This document shows positions 17,039-26,010 of a DNA stretch of 64,000 bases, in pieces; within the stretch, counting starts at the first letter, position 1, and each line of letters opens with the position of its first letter. The stretch is taken from the NCBI GenBank assembly GCA_001028815.1, contig LDJB01000001.1, positions 1,029,550 to 1,093,549 on the forward strand, read 5' to 3'. The notes under the pieces were generated by a model. It worked only from the letters and a program-made list of their open reading frames with translations, made no database searches and was not told the origin of the DNA. Both the position numbers and the translations under genes were made by a program. This DNA is from Peptococcaceae bacterium 1109. GTDB lineage: Bacteria > Bacillota > Limnochordia > Darwinibacteriales > Darwinibacteriaceae.

Positions 17039-18081
17039 TCTAAGCCTCCGTTCTTTATACCCACTTCTACTAAGCGATCCACCACTTGGCGCCAACTGCG
17101 CCCCTTCAGCCTGGGAAGGCAAAGGCCGTGCAGCTCATCGATGACCGGCTCCCACTGCTTCAGCCAAGGCACGGGCTCATCACACAACGCACCGCACAAG
17201 GCGCCCACCAAGGCAGGCAGGCTGTCCGCGAGTTTGGGGAAGGTATTTGCCAGCAGGATGCCTCTTTCTAAATTGCCCTGTGCAGCCTTGGCCACTGCTA
17301 AAGTGAGGGCTAGCACTTCTGGAGCTGCCCCTCCATAGCTGTACTCTTTGTTTACCAAACGGTCGAGGGAAGGAACCAGCCCCAGCCCGGAAGCCTCTCC
17401 GCCCTGCAGCGCCTCCTCTGCAACCCGCACGGCCCAAGAATCCTGTGGCAACACCTGAAGGGCTGCAGCAAGGGACTCTTCCAAGGACGCTCCGCCGCAA
17501 GCCATGGCAAGGGCCGCAGCCACTGCCTGGGCTGCCCACAGCCCGTCAAAGGCGTTGGTAACTTCCCCATCGATCTCCGCGGACATCGCCGCTTCTTGGG
17601 AACGCCCGGGAAAGGCGATACCGATCACAACTGCCCTAGAACAGGCGCCATCATCGAAGTAGTGAGGATTGTCCCGGCCGGTAACGGGCGGCTGCAAGCC
17701 TTCCCTGAAATTATGTAAAGCCCCTTGTATGCTGATGGTGCCCCGTACTTCCGTAGCAGCGTTGGCCAGCTGCTCCCAAGTTTCCGCCACAAACTCCCTG
17801 GTTAACTGGCCGCCGCAGGCAAGGAGCATATCCGCAGTAAAGCATGCCCATTCTGTATCATCGGTTGGGTAAAACTGCAGGCTTTCTGTGGCGCGGTTCA
17901 AGGAAAAGGGCATGGGAAAGCGCAGGATACCGCGCTCTTCTTGGGCAGCATCGATTTCCCGGCGCAAGCGCCTGGTCCAAAACGGTAAGGCATAAGTCCG
18001 GTGGTAAAAAGCTGGCCACCCCAGTGCATCACCTGCGGCCAAGGCGTAAAGGGCGTTGCGCGCCCGTTCAGCGTAACCCAT
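17035..18081 (-). CDS. Degenerate ADP-ribosylglycohydrolase-fold protein (ARH-B)
   Basis: A 348-residue ARH-family protein. The first two motifs are kept (LAAGDALGWP at Asp18; YPTDDTEWACF at residues 72-82). The third motif is altered: where the sister proteins read GRDADTIAA, this one reads PKLADSLPALVGALCGAL, losing the first Asp. It may be a weak enzyme, a pseudoenzyme partner of the others, or a variant with a different metal site. It overlaps the upstream ARH-A gene by 14 bp and the downstream ARH-C gene by 4 bp, so the three are made as a unit. Confidence 0.87.
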   Translation of the reverse strand: MGYAERARNALYALAAGDALGWPAFYHRTYALPFWTRRLRREIDAAQEERGILRFPMPFSLNRATESLQFYPTDDTEWACFTADMLLACGGQLTREFVAETWEQLANAATEVRGTISIQGALHNFREGLQPPVTGRDNPHYFDDGACSRAVVIGIAFPGRSQEAAMSAEIDGEVTNAFDGLWAAQAVAAALAMACGGASLEESLAAALQVLPQDSWAVRVAEEALQGGEASGLGLVPSLDRLVNKEYSYGGAAPEVLALTLAVAKAAQGNLERGILLANTFPKLADSLPALVGALCGALCDEPVPWLKQWEPVIDELHGLCLPRLKGRSWRQVVDRLVEVGIKNGGLE

Positions 18082-19075
18082 GGCTCCCCCTCCCTTCCGC
18101 TATCTCCAACAGGTCATCGGCAGTGGAAAGGACATGCATCCCTCCGACTACTTTAATGCAGATCCCTCGAACTTCCTGGATGCGTCTGCCCCACTCTGGG
18201 GGAATAGCCTCCACACCCCAGAGCGCTCCCGAGAGTGCGCCGGCAATGGCGGCGATGGTATCTGCATCCCGGCCGATGTTAGTGCCGCCCAGGACGCATT
18301 CCTCAAAGGTACCACGAGCCGCGGCAAAGATCCCGAATGCAAGCCCTACAGCTTCAGGAGCCAGGTCGCTCCAGTGATAATACAGGCAGGCAATTCTGTG
18401 GTAGAGTGCGGGAAGGGCTTCCCAAACGTCTCCGCAGCCCTCTCCGATGGCCACTCCCCGCCTGATGGCCCGTGCAGTCCAGGAATCCTCGGGAATAACC
18501 ACTAAGGCCGCGCTCACAACATCCTGCCAGCTGTGGGGAGAAGGATCCGAAATTGCCACAGCTGCCGCGATAGCCCCAGCCACCGCTTGCCCGCCGTAAA
18601 TGCCTTCTCGGGCATGGCTCACCTGCCCATCTATCTCCGCAATCTCTGCCGCGCGCATTGGATCGCCCCAGGCGGCAATCCCGTAAGGGGCAACCCGCAT
18701 GGCAAGGCCATCACTCCAAGAATGTGTGTGTTCGCCGCTCTGAGGCGGCCTCAGGCCTTTCCGGAGGTTCTCGATGGCTGCCATCTCGCTAAAGCCCGCG
18801 CCTTTGAACCCTTCTTTCTGAGTTGCCAGGTGAGTGAGCCACGCCTGGGCCACAAGCTCACTTGTGAGGGCAAAGCCGTGTTCCAGGAGGAGGCGTGCGC
18901 AGAACATCGCGTATTCTGTATCGTCGCTCCCTACCGGATCATCAGATAGGAAGCCGGTGATTCTCCCCCACCGCTCTTGAATAAACTCCATGGTTTTCCC
19001 TTCAGTGGGCTGGCCGAGGGCATCGCCCACGGCCAAACCCAAGAGAGTACCTCGTGCCTTTGCTTGTGCAAACAT
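18068..19075 (-). CDS. ADP-ribosylglycohydrolase-fold protein (ARH-A)
   Basis: A 335-residue ARH-family protein, first of four in the operon. Motifs: GLAVGDALGQPTEG (Asp18), GSDDTEYAMFC (Asp51, Asp52) and GRDADTIAAIAGALSGAL, all intact. It resembles ARH-D more than ARH-C. It begins 11 nt after the stop of the sugar-binding protein gene, tying it to the ABC transporter. Hydrolysis of an imported glycoside or ADP-ribosyl-type bond is the likely role; the exact leaving group cannot be told from sequence. Confidence 0.9.
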   Translation of the reverse strand: MFAQAKARGTLLGLAVGDALGQPTEGKTMEFIQERWGRITGFLSDDPVGSDDTEYAMFCARLLLEHGFALTSELVAQAWLTHLATQKEGFKGAGFSEMAAIENLRKGLRPPQSGEHTHSWSDGLAMRVAPYGIAAWGDPMRAAEIAEIDGQVSHAREGIYGGQAVAGAIAAAVAISDPSPHSWQDVVSAALVVIPEDSWTARAIRRGVAIGEGCGDVWEALPALYHRIACLYYHWSDLAPEAVGLAFGIFAAARGTFEECVLGGTNIGRDADTIAAIAGALSGALWGVEAIPPEWGRRIQEVRGICIKVVGGMHVLSTADDLLEIAEGRGSHGLR

Positions 19076-19086
19076 GTGCCTCTTCC

Positions 19087-20382
19087 TTAACGGTAGCGCT
19101 GGAGGATGCGGTTGCCTTCGCTCTCCATGCGCTGGGCCGCTTCTTCAATGGTAATCTGGTTGGCAAAGAGTTCTTGCATCACAGGAGTTGCCACCCGGTC
19201 CTTCCATTCTGGGAAGCCAGGAACGCCGTGCCAGGGCCCCACGGTGAGGAACTGCACAGTCTCACTGGAAACCTTCCAGCCCGCTTCTTCCGTCTGGAAC
19301 TCAGGCATGGCCAGTGCAGACTTCCTGGTAGGATACATCCAGTCGCCCAGGGCCAATTTCGTGACGTTCTCTTTGGCCACAAAGAACTTGATGAACTCCA
19401 TAGCCTCCGCTTGGTGCTTGGAGGCTTTGGGAATGCTCAAGGTCTGCGGGTTCGCGCCTTGCAGCTGGGTCTGCCCCTTCACCGGCGGGAGTACGCCCCA
19501 ACGGAAGTCTTCTGGAGCATTTTGCATAATCTGCTGGCGGGCCCACACGCCGATGCCTGGGAGCAAAGCGTAGTCCCCTTCATAGAAGGCAGGCAGCACC
19601 GCCGTGCCAGAAAGCCCCACGGCCCCTGGATAGGCAGATTTGTCTTCGTAGATCATGTCCATGATCACTGACAAGAGTCCCTTCTCAGCCTCGCCTACCC
19701 GCACGGTGTAGCGGCCATCTTCTTCCACAAAGTATCCGCCGCCAAAGCCCAGGGTCAGGTTGAGGATGCGGTTGACAGGAGCCCTAAGGGGGATGGCAGC
19801 TCCCCACTGGTCGATCTCGCCGTCGCCGTCAAAGTCCACGGTGAGCTCCTTGGCAACGCTGCGGATATCATCCCAGGTCCAAGGATTCTCTGTGGTGGGC
19901 AGTTCGATTCCTGCTTCTTCCAAGATGTCCTTGTTGTAGAGGATGATCAGGGATTCCCAGATGAAGGGCATGCCCCAGATTTCGCCGTTGTCGCCTGCAA
20001 CAGTTGCCCAAGCTCCTTCGAAGGTGTCTTCCCACAGTTCATCGTCGATGTACGGCCGCAAATCTGCCAGGTAACCCCTGCGGGCGAAATCGCCGATCAG
20101 GGCCGCTTCGTAGTGGAAGATATCGGGTACGTCGCCAGTTTCAAAGGATGTTACCATGTAGTCGTGGATGGAATCCCAGGAACCAGGGATGTACTCCACC
20201 TGAATGTCTGGGTTTAGCCTATTCCACTCGTCCACGATCTCGTAGTTTGCCGCAATGGACTGCTCTTGCCATGCAAGGCTTACAAACCGGATCTTAACAG
20301 GTTCTGCACTGGCAAGTGCACCAAAGCTCAAGACTACCAACAGGACCAACACGCTGCTCAACAATGCTTTCTTTCCACTCAT
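19087..20382 (-). CDS. Family-1 sugar ABC transporter binding protein
   Basis: A 431-residue extracellular solute-binding protein (SBP_bac_1). The signal peptide is MSGKKALLSSVLVLLVVLSF with cleavage near GALASAEP; no lipobox Cys is seen, so it is either secreted or kept by its signal anchor. The mature part has the hallmark IVDEWNRLNPDIQVEY and the later PASKHQAEAMEFIKFF-type block (IPKASKHQAEAMEFIKFFV). The ATG at 20382 is preferred over GTG and TTG codons just upstream; AGGAGG is 10 nt before it. It delivers its ligand to the two permeases encoded upstream in the operon. No ATPase gene is in the operon, so a shared MsmK-type ATPase is probably used. Confidence 0.92.
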   Translation of the reverse strand: MSGKKALLSSVLVLLVVLSFGALASAEPVKIRFVSLAWQEQSIAANYEIVDEWNRLNPDIQVEYIPGSWDSIHDYMVTSFETGDVPDIFHYEAALIGDFARRGYLADLRPYIDDELWEDTFEGAWATVAGDNGEIWGMPFIWESLIILYNKDILEEAGIELPTTENPWTWDDIRSVAKELTVDFDGDGEIDQWGAAIPLRAPVNRILNLTLGFGGGYFVEEDGRYTVRVGEAEKGLLSVIMDMIYEDKSAYPGAVGLSGTAVLPAFYEGDYALLPGIGVWARQQIMQNAPEDFRWGVLPPVKGQTQLQGANPQTLSIPKASKHQAEAMEFIKFFVAKENVTKLALGDWMYPTRKSALAMPEFQTEEAGWKVSSETVQFLTVGPWHGVPGFPEWKDRVATPVMQELFANQITIEEAAQRMESEGNRILQRYR

Positions 20383-20404
20383 CACCAACTTGCCTCCTTG
20401 TTTT

Positions 20405-21253
20405 TTATTGCTTCACCGCTCCTGACATCAAGCCTGAGATGAGGCCTTTCTGCAGGAACGCAAAAACCACAAGCGTGGGCAGGGTGGCCACCAAGCACGA
20501 GGCGGCCAAGGGCCCAAGGCGGGTCATCCCTTCACTGCCGGTAAAGCGGGAAAGATAGACTGGTAAAGTAGTCAAGCTAGGGGTCTTCAGCAGAACGAGG
20601 GCGAAGAAGAACTCGTTCCACGCTGAGACGAAGGCAAAGAGCCCTGAGGCAACAATCCCTGGCAAGAGCAGTGGAAACACCACTTTGGACAGTACCTGCC
20701 AGCGCCCCGCGCCATCTACAAAGGCTGCTTCTTCAAGCTCAATTGGGATTCCGTTGATATACCCCCGCATCATCCAGAGGACAAAGGGTAAACTCCACAC
20801 CGTATAGACTAGGGTGATGCCTGTATGTGTATTTGTGAGAGCTAGGTTCCGCAAGACCAAGAACAGCGGAATGATGATGAGAATGGATGGGAACAGCTGC
20901 GACACCAGTACCCAGCCCATAACCGCCTTGTTGACGAAGGTGCGATACCGCACAAGGGCATAAGCACAGGGGACGGCTAATAGCAGCACTATCACGGATG
21001 ACAGCACCCCGATCTTTAGGCTATTAGCGATGCCCAAGAGCAAGTTTTGCTCCCCAAAGGCGGTTGCAAAGTGGCTCCATGTAGGATGCTTCGGGATTAA
21101 GGTCGGCCAGCGGGAGTAAATCTCGCTGTTTGGTTTGAGGGCCGTTGAGAGCAGCCAAACCAGGGGAAAGGCCAGGAACACAACGTACGCGAGGAGTGCA
21201 GCATACATGGCAGTTTTGGCTGTCCAAAGCTTGACTTTGCGCTTCATCTTCAC
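20405..21253 (-). CDS. Sugar ABC transporter permease (MalG/UgpE-like)
   Basis: A 282-residue inner-membrane permease with six predicted segments. The ATPase-contact EAA loop reads [20 protein letters not shown], close to the C-terminus as in MalG. N-terminal [16 protein letters not shown] is typical of the second permease of family-1 carbohydrate importers. It overlaps the first permease gene by 4 bp (ATGA) and is followed after 22 nt by the binding protein gene. Confidence 0.93.
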   Translation of the reverse strand: MKMKRKVKLWTAKTAMYAALLAYVVFLAFPLVWLLSTALKPNSEIYSRWPTLIPKHPTWSHFATAFGEQNLLLGIANSLKIGVLSSVIVLLLAVPCAYALVRYRTFVNKAVMGWVLVSQLFPSILIIIPLFLVLRNLALTNTHTGITLVYTVWSLPFVLWMMRGYINGIPIELEEAAFVDGAGRWQVLSKVVFPLLLPGIVASGLFAFVSAWNEFFFALVLLKTPSLTTLPVYLSRFTGSEGMTRLGPLAASCLVATLPTLVVFAFLQKGLISGLMSGAVKQ

Positions 21254-22128
21254 ATCCCACCTTCTTCTGCAAACTGCCGACGCAAGTAGATGATAAGCAA
21301 CGCAGAGACCACAAGGACCATCACATTCCCCAAGGCAGCGGCATAGCCAGCGTTTCCGTAGCGGAAGCCTTCTTCATAGGCGAAGAGCATGGGAAGCCGT
21401 GTCCTGCCCCCAGGCCCCCCTTGGGTAAGGGCATAGACAAGGCCGAAGGCGTTGAAGTTCCACATAAACCTGAGCGAAACGATGGCCACGATCACCTGTC
21501 GAAGTCCTGGCAAGGTCACATGGCGGAACTGGGCCCACACACCTGCGCCATCAAGCCCAGCAGCCTCATAGAGCTCTTTGGGGATAGACTGGAGCCCCGC
21601 CAAGAGAACCACAGAAGATTGGGGCAGGCCGCCCCAGATCCCCACGAGGATGATGGTAGGCAAGGCCCAGGAGAAGTTGTTGAGCCAGTTGATGGGCTGG
21701 CTGATTATTCCTAGCTGCGTTAAAAGATAGTTCAGCGGCCCGCTGGTATCTGGCAGCAGGACCATATTCCACATAAGCCCTCGAATGATGGGCGGCATGG
21801 CCCAGGGCACAAGGATCAACACTCTCGCAAGCCACTGGAAGCGCAGCTTCGCGTTAAGCAGCAGCGCTAGGCCAAGCCCGAAGAGAATTTGCCCGGCGGT
21901 GACACCAAAAGTCCAGATGAAGCCGATACGAAATGATGACCAGAAGTAGCTGTCGCCGAGCATGTAGATGTAGTTGTCTAGGCCGTTGAACTTGGGGTCC
22001 CACCCGAACTGGTAGTCAGTAAACCCGAGGTAGATGCCGGAGACTAGCGGGATTACGGACAGGAGGAACACAGGAACTAGGAAAGGCAAGACGAGGCCTA
22101 GCTGCCCGAGAACCGATCTCTGCTTCAT
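21250..22128 (-). CDS. Sugar ABC transporter permease (MalF/UgpA-like)
   Basis: A 292-residue inner-membrane permease. Features: [17 protein letters not shown] as the first segment, the EAA loop [20 protein letters not shown], and an ending typical of UgpA-like proteins. The ATG at 22128 overlaps the stop of the HAD phosphatase gene as ATGA. It pairs with the downstream MalG-like permease. Confidence 0.93.
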   Translation of the reverse strand: MKQRSVLGQLGLVLPFLVPVFLLSVIPLVSGIYLGFTDYQFGWDPKFNGLDNYIYMLGDSYFWSSFRIGFIWTFGVTAGQILFGLGLALLLNAKLRFQWLARVLILVPWAMPPIIRGLMWNMVLLPDTSGPLNYLLTQLGIISQPINWLNNFSWALPTIILVGIWGGLPQSSVVLLAGLQSIPKELYEAAGLDGAGVWAQFRHVTLPGLRQVIVAIVSLRFMWNFNAFGLVYALTQGGPGGRTRLPMLFAYEEGFRYGNAGYAAALGNVMVLVVSALLIIYLRRQFAEEGGM

Positions 22129-22877
22129 GATTGACTCACGATCCTCTCCCATGGAATCTTCCCACAAGCACACTGCTCAAGCAGATAAAGGGGAATGCCG
22201 TCCACAACTGGTACAACGCCGTCAGAAACAGCCTTAAGAGCTGGATGGGCGGTCTCAACTGCTAAGCCCAACCCCGCGGTCTTGAGCAGGGTTATGTCAT
22301 TCTGGTCGTTGCCAAGTGCTATGATGCTTTGCATGTCTTTCCCCAAAAGCCCGGCCAACATCTGAAGGCCGTGCCCCTTGTCTGCCCTTTTCGGAGTCAG
22401 TTCATAGGTTGACTCACCATCACAGAATAACCAGAAGGGCCAATCTTGTTTTTCTACCACAGGCGCTTCGCTGGTGAATGTCAGGCGTTTCACGGGCCCT
22501 CGGAAGTGTTCCAGATCATTTGCGGAAACGTTTACGCACCGAGTTCCATCGGAAATGCATAGGTATTTCACGTTTGGTATGTACTGCTTCCAAAACTCAA
22601 GAATAAGGGCCATATCCATATCTTGGGCGTAGAGCAGGTGGCCGCGCGCATAGTTGTAGACCTGTGCCCCCGATGCTAGTACTACGGGTAGGGTAATGCC
22701 TAGAGCTTCAACAAAGGGCTGCGCTTCCCAGATGTTGCGCCCAGTTGCGAAGGTAACCTCACAGCCGCATTTCTTGAGAACATCCACTGATGCACATACG
22801 GAAGGAGCAAGTTTGCCCCTTAGGTACAGGGTCCCATCGATATCCGATACCAAGAGAGAGTACTGGACCTTAAGCAC
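22125..22877 (-). CDS. HAD-superfamily (Cof-type) phosphatase
   Basis: A 250-residue Cof/IIB-type haloacid dehalogenase phosphatase. Motif I is VSDIDGTLY (nucleophile Asp), the ATGR of motif II is in VTFATGRNIWEA, a Lys lies in PKRADKGHGLQML, and the metal motif IV is ALGNDQNDITLL. Such enzymes dephosphorylate sugar phosphates or similar small metabolites. I place the start at the GTG at 22877, which overlaps the stop of lacI; a longer frame to 22958 lies inside lacI. In this operon it may remove phosphate from an intermediate released by the ARH enzymes. Confidence 0.85.
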   Translation of the reverse strand: MLKVQYSLLVSDIDGTLYLRGKLAPSVCASVDVLKKCGCEVTFATGRNIWEAQPFVEALGITLPVVLASGAQVYNYARGHLLYAQDMDMALILEFWKQYIPNVKYLCISDGTRCVNVSANDLEHFRGPVKRLTFTSEAPVVEKQDWPFWLFCDGESTYELTPKRADKGHGLQMLAGLLGKDMQSIIALGNDQNDITLLKTAGLGLAVETAHPALKAVSDGVVPVVDGIPLYLLEQCACGKIPWERIVSQS

Positions 22878-23928
22878 CCCCTGTGACCGTTTCCACAACC
22901 ACGCTTGATTCCCGCACCACCAGTTTGGGCAGGACTTTAACCTGCTTGGGCGGTGCATCGGAGCTGCCTTCCAGGCGTTCCATCAGAAGCTCCGCGGCCA
23001 TCCTCCCCCGCTCCGCGGCAAGGAGCGACACAGTGGTAAGCGGGGGGACGGCCAAGGATGCGTGTTCGATGTCGTCCATGCCAACTACGGCCATATCCCG
23101 CGGTACACGGAGGCCCTTTTCGCCCAGGTAGCGCATAACGCCAAGCGCCATGAGATCGTTGGCGCAGATCACTGCCTCGGGCCGGGGGGAAATCTCTAGG
23201 AGCCTGCTCGCGGTCATGTATCCGCCGGATAGGGTGAAATCTCCGCCGTCGATAATAAGGCCTTCGTCGATGGGTAGGTTGTGCTCAACCAAGGCGGAGT
23301 AATACCCATTAAGGCGGGCTCTGCCTGGAACAGTCTGAGATGGCCCGTTGATGAAGGCCACTCGGCTGTAGCCTTGGGATAGAAGGTGCTCCATTGCCAG
23401 GCGGATGCCGTGGCCAGAATCTACTAGGACGCTGTCCACATCTGTCTCCTCTGCTATGCCAGAGATGACAACCACGGGCTGCTTAAGGCGCTTAATCCAT
23501 TTGCGATGTTCTTCGCTGTACAGTAGGGGCGAGATAATGAGGCCATCTGCAAAGTGTTTGGCCATGCTTTTGAGTATCCCGATTTCCTCATGGACCAGTG
23601 CTTCGGTGCTTAAGAGGATGAGCCGGTAGCCGTGGTCTTTTACCACTTGCTGAATGGACTTGGCCATGGCAACATACACCGGGTTGCCGATGTCTGAGAT
23701 CGCGAGGGCAATCTGCTCTGTGCGCTTGCGTTTTAGGGATTTGGCCATATGGTTAGGTGCGTAACCGATTTCGCGCGCGGCAGCCTCTACCCGGCGCTGG
23801 GTTTCCACGCTGTACCGGCCTTTCCGGTTTAGGACGCGAGACACCGTAGCAATGGAAACACCGCACTTTTCCGCCACATCGGCTATGGTTACATCTCTTA
23901 CTGGCTTGCGCATCTTGTTATCAGTCAT
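22870..23928 (-). CDS. LacI-family transcriptional regulator
   Basis: A 352-residue LacI/GalR repressor and first gene of the ARH operon. The N-terminal HTH is VTIADVAEKCGVSIATVSRV followed by the hinge helix region YAPNHMAKSLKRKRT. The C-terminal periplasmic-binding-like domain (QIALAISDIGNPVYVAMAKS; GMDDIEHASLAVPPLTTV) would bind a sugar or nucleoside-like effector. The ATG at 23928 has AGGAG 6 nt upstream. The palindrome at 23939-23956 lies immediately before it, so it most likely represses its own operon until the substrate or a breakdown product appears. Confidence 0.93.
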   Translation of the reverse strand: MTDNKMRKPVRDVTIADVAEKCGVSIATVSRVLNRKGRYSVETQRRVEAAAREIGYAPNHMAKSLKRKRTEQIALAISDIGNPVYVAMAKSIQQVVKDHGYRLILLSTEALVHEEIGILKSMAKHFADGLIISPLLYSEEHRKWIKRLKQPVVVISGIAEETDVDSVLVDSGHGIRLAMEHLLSQGYSRVAFINGPSQTVPGRARLNGYYSALVEHNLPIDEGLIIDGGDFTLSGGYMTASRLLEISPRPEAVICANDLMALGVMRYLGEKGLRVPRDMAVVGMDDIEHASLAVPPLTTVSLLAAERGRMAAELLMERLEGSSDAPPKQVKVLPKLVVRESSVVVETVTGGA

Positions 23929-23938
23929 CGCACACTCC

Positions 23939-23956
23939 TGCGTAAAGGTTTACGCA
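23939..23956. promoter_or_regulatory. LacI-family operator of ARH operon
   Basis: TGCGTAAAGGTTTACGCA is a perfect 8+8 inverted repeat with a 2-bp centre, the form bound by LacI/GalR repressors. It lies 11 nt upstream of the lacI start codon, between the presumed promoter and the ribosome site. Confidence 0.88.
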
Positions 23957-24269
23957 AAATACATTTCAACACCAATCACCAAATTCCTCCTTTGGATTTA
24001 CAGCTGTTAAGAAAAAACTGCGGGAGCTTTGGTGATTCCCCCAGGTTCACTAGGTTGTCCCTGTGTGCGTTCCTCTAGGACGGTAGGATGTTACCCCAAA
24101 CGTTAAAGACTTCAGTCTTACAAGAGTGAGTCTCCATTACAGATCCACGGTTTACAGACTGTTTCGTCTTTCCAAACCTTACATGAGTCCGCACTCCCGC
24201 CCGCCTACTCCCTCGACGCATGGTCGAGCACCTTGTTTCGTTCTTGCCAGGAGCCATGGCCTTTCGAAC
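23957..24269. other. Gene-poor stretch upstream of ARH operon
   Basis: I see no convincing gene. On the minus strand it must contain the lacI promoter. It also holds a stray AGGAGGAATTT site with no frame behind it, a CTCGA/TCGAG hairpin near 24210-24228 and an 8-bp inverted repeat GAGCCATG/CATGGCTC at 24251-24278 that overlaps the end of the exonuclease gene. It may be mobile-element debris. Confidence 0.4.
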
Positions 24270-25100
24270 TCATGGCTCTAAAGCAGATGCGCTCTCCTTC
24301 GAACCGCCGAGGTTGAGCATGGCCATAGACTCCTCATCTGATACAATTGCTATACCTCTGGCCAGAGCCTTGTCTAGTTTGCTACCCGCCTTTGTCCCAA
24401 CTACCAGCAATGTTGTAGTAGCCGTTACGTTTTGACTTATCTCAGCCCCGTTCTTTATCGCAATCTCTTGCATGATGTGACGGGGGTATTCACTTTTACC
24501 AGTAAAACAGACCGTCTCTCCAGCCAGAACAGTGGTCGTGGGAAGTGGAAGATGGATTTTGGGCTTACTCTTTGGTCTATTAGAGAATCGTCGGTTCCGG
24601 TGATCCCGCTCGCCGACTTTCAACCACACTTGTGGTCTGATCAGTCTGAGAAGCTCGTAAAGGTTCAGGACATCAGAGAGTGCCCTGTGTTCAACGGTGG
24701 CTGCTATATCGTAAAGAGAAACCAGTTTAGGCAAAGCGTAGCTTTCCAGTGACGGCACTGCCCTTCTGACAGCCCTCATGGCGCAATAAAAAGGATAATC
24801 GCTCTCAACCCAACCGTAGTGCAGAAGGAACTTCTTGTCAAACCCGCAATTGTGAGCCACAATCGGAAAAGGATGCTGCGCAACGAATTCCCTAAACCTG
24901 GCTATAGACTCGGGGTCTCCACTGATATCGTGGAAGCCATAGCCCCACCGTTTATCTCCACGATATCCTTCGATCTCCTTCCCTAAATAGAGCTGATCTA
25001 CAATCTCATAGTCTCGTACCGCTAGACAAGCGACCTCGTATATGCCAGACTCAACCGGATAGCTTTGAGTCTCGAGGTCCAGCAAAAGCATGTCTTTCAC
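24270..25100 (-). CDS. DEDDh 3'-5' exonuclease with BRCT domain
   Basis: A 276-residue protein with two domains. Residues 1-165 form a DnaQ/PolC-like exonuclease: DxE in LLLDLET, the middle Asp in AHNCGFDKKFL, and the closing His/Asp in HRALSDVLNLYELL. Residues 195-265 form a BRCT domain (LAGETVCFTGKSEYPRH, then TTLLVVG and KLDKALARGIAIVSDEE) of the type found in DNA ligase. The GTG at 25100 has AGGAGG 8 nt before it. Similar exonuclease-BRCT proteins are thought to act in DNA repair or phage-related functions. It borders the broken restriction-modification locus. Confidence 0.88.
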   Translation of the reverse strand: MKDMLLLDLETQSYPVESGIYEVACLAVRDYEIVDQLYLGKEIEGYRGDKRWGYGFHDISGDPESIARFREFVAQHPFPIVAHNCGFDKKFLLHYGWVESDYPFYCAMRAVRRAVPSLESYALPKLVSLYDIAATVEHRALSDVLNLYELLRLIRPQVWLKVGERDHRNRRFSNRPKSKPKIHLPLPTTTVLAGETVCFTGKSEYPRHIMQEIAIKNGAEISQNVTATTTLLVVGTKAGSKLDKALARGIAIVSDEESMAMLNLGGSKESASALEP

Positions 25101-25665
25101 GACCCATCCCTCCTTGTGGCGGGCACACTCCGCTTGGTTTGTTCCAACTGCCGTCGCACTGCCCACAAAGCACAACGGTGTTCTCATGGCAACCCTCGTG
25201 CGAAGGATTCCTCGGGCTCCTTAGGGTTCGATGCGTTCAACACAAAGCCCTAGCTGGTGTCTAGGCCGAGGCGCTTATCGGAGAACTCTGTACATCCACT
25301 CGTGGAACGCGCATCGCATCACATGGCGCCGGGCACAGAAACCCGCACGCGTGTTTGATGGTCAACCGTAACAAGTGGCTGGACCATTGAAGGCTGGTCA
25401 TGGTCTCCAGTCACATTGGAAACCAACCATGTGCAGCGTGTCTATACGATCGCCCTGCCACAGCGAAGTTCACGAGCACCGCAAGCTTGGTGAAGGCGCC
25501 AGGGCCTAATCGAGCAAGAGCTGGGGGTTTTTGCTTCTCCGTGAGGGCCTGTTCTGGCCGCCTGCTCAGACAAATCGCCGAGACGAAGTCTCTGCACTCG
25601 GGTATGGTTCCAGCCTGTGTCAAGTGGGCCGCAGCCAAGCACGACACCGGAAGCCAAAGCGCTTC
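25101..25665. other. No recognisable gene
   Basis: Short open frames occur on both strands but none has a good ribosome site together with recognisable protein features. The stretch lies directly after the cut end of the restriction subunit fragment, so it is probably the scar left where the rest of that gene was deleted or replaced. Confidence 0.5.
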
Positions 25666-26010
25666 TTAGTGGTTCTGGGCTGCCAACTCCTCGGCTCTTT
25701 GGGGAAATCCATCGAAGTAAAACCACTCCGTGGCCGCGCCAAGCTTTGCCTTCGTGATACCGTGCAGCTCGTAGAAGCGGTGTAGATCCCTATCCCGAAA
25801 CCATTTGCCGTCGGACCTTCGGGCAAGCTTATCGAAAAGAAGTTGCGGCGTCAGGCCTACGGTTCCTACTTGTTCACAAACCCTGACCCAAGTTTCCCTT
25901 GTCGTTTCCCCCACCTTCACATACCCCTCATGCGAAGGCACCCCTGGCAGAACATAACCATAGATTCGCCGTTCTAACTCCTCATATGGCTTGATGATGG
26001 CCTTACTCAT
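25666..26010 (-). pseudogene. Truncated restriction subunit, N-terminal domain only
   Basis: A 114-residue frame matching the N-terminus of large restriction helicases that start with a GIY-YIG/T5orf172-like module. Characteristic stretches are IYGYVLPGVPSHEGYVKVGE, EQVGTVGLTPQLLFDKLA and DGKWFRDRDLHRFYELHGI. Full family members continue for hundreds of residues with a helicase core; here a stop follows at 25666 and I see no continuation in any frame. Its start overlaps the end of the methylase fragment as ATGA, so the two formed one restriction-modification operon before decay. The short product might still fold as a small domain. Confidence 0.7.

Noticed and set aside
25400-25790. Several overlapping frames on both strands near the truncated restriction gene
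   Set aside because: None has a good start signal plus recognisable features; probably scar DNA.
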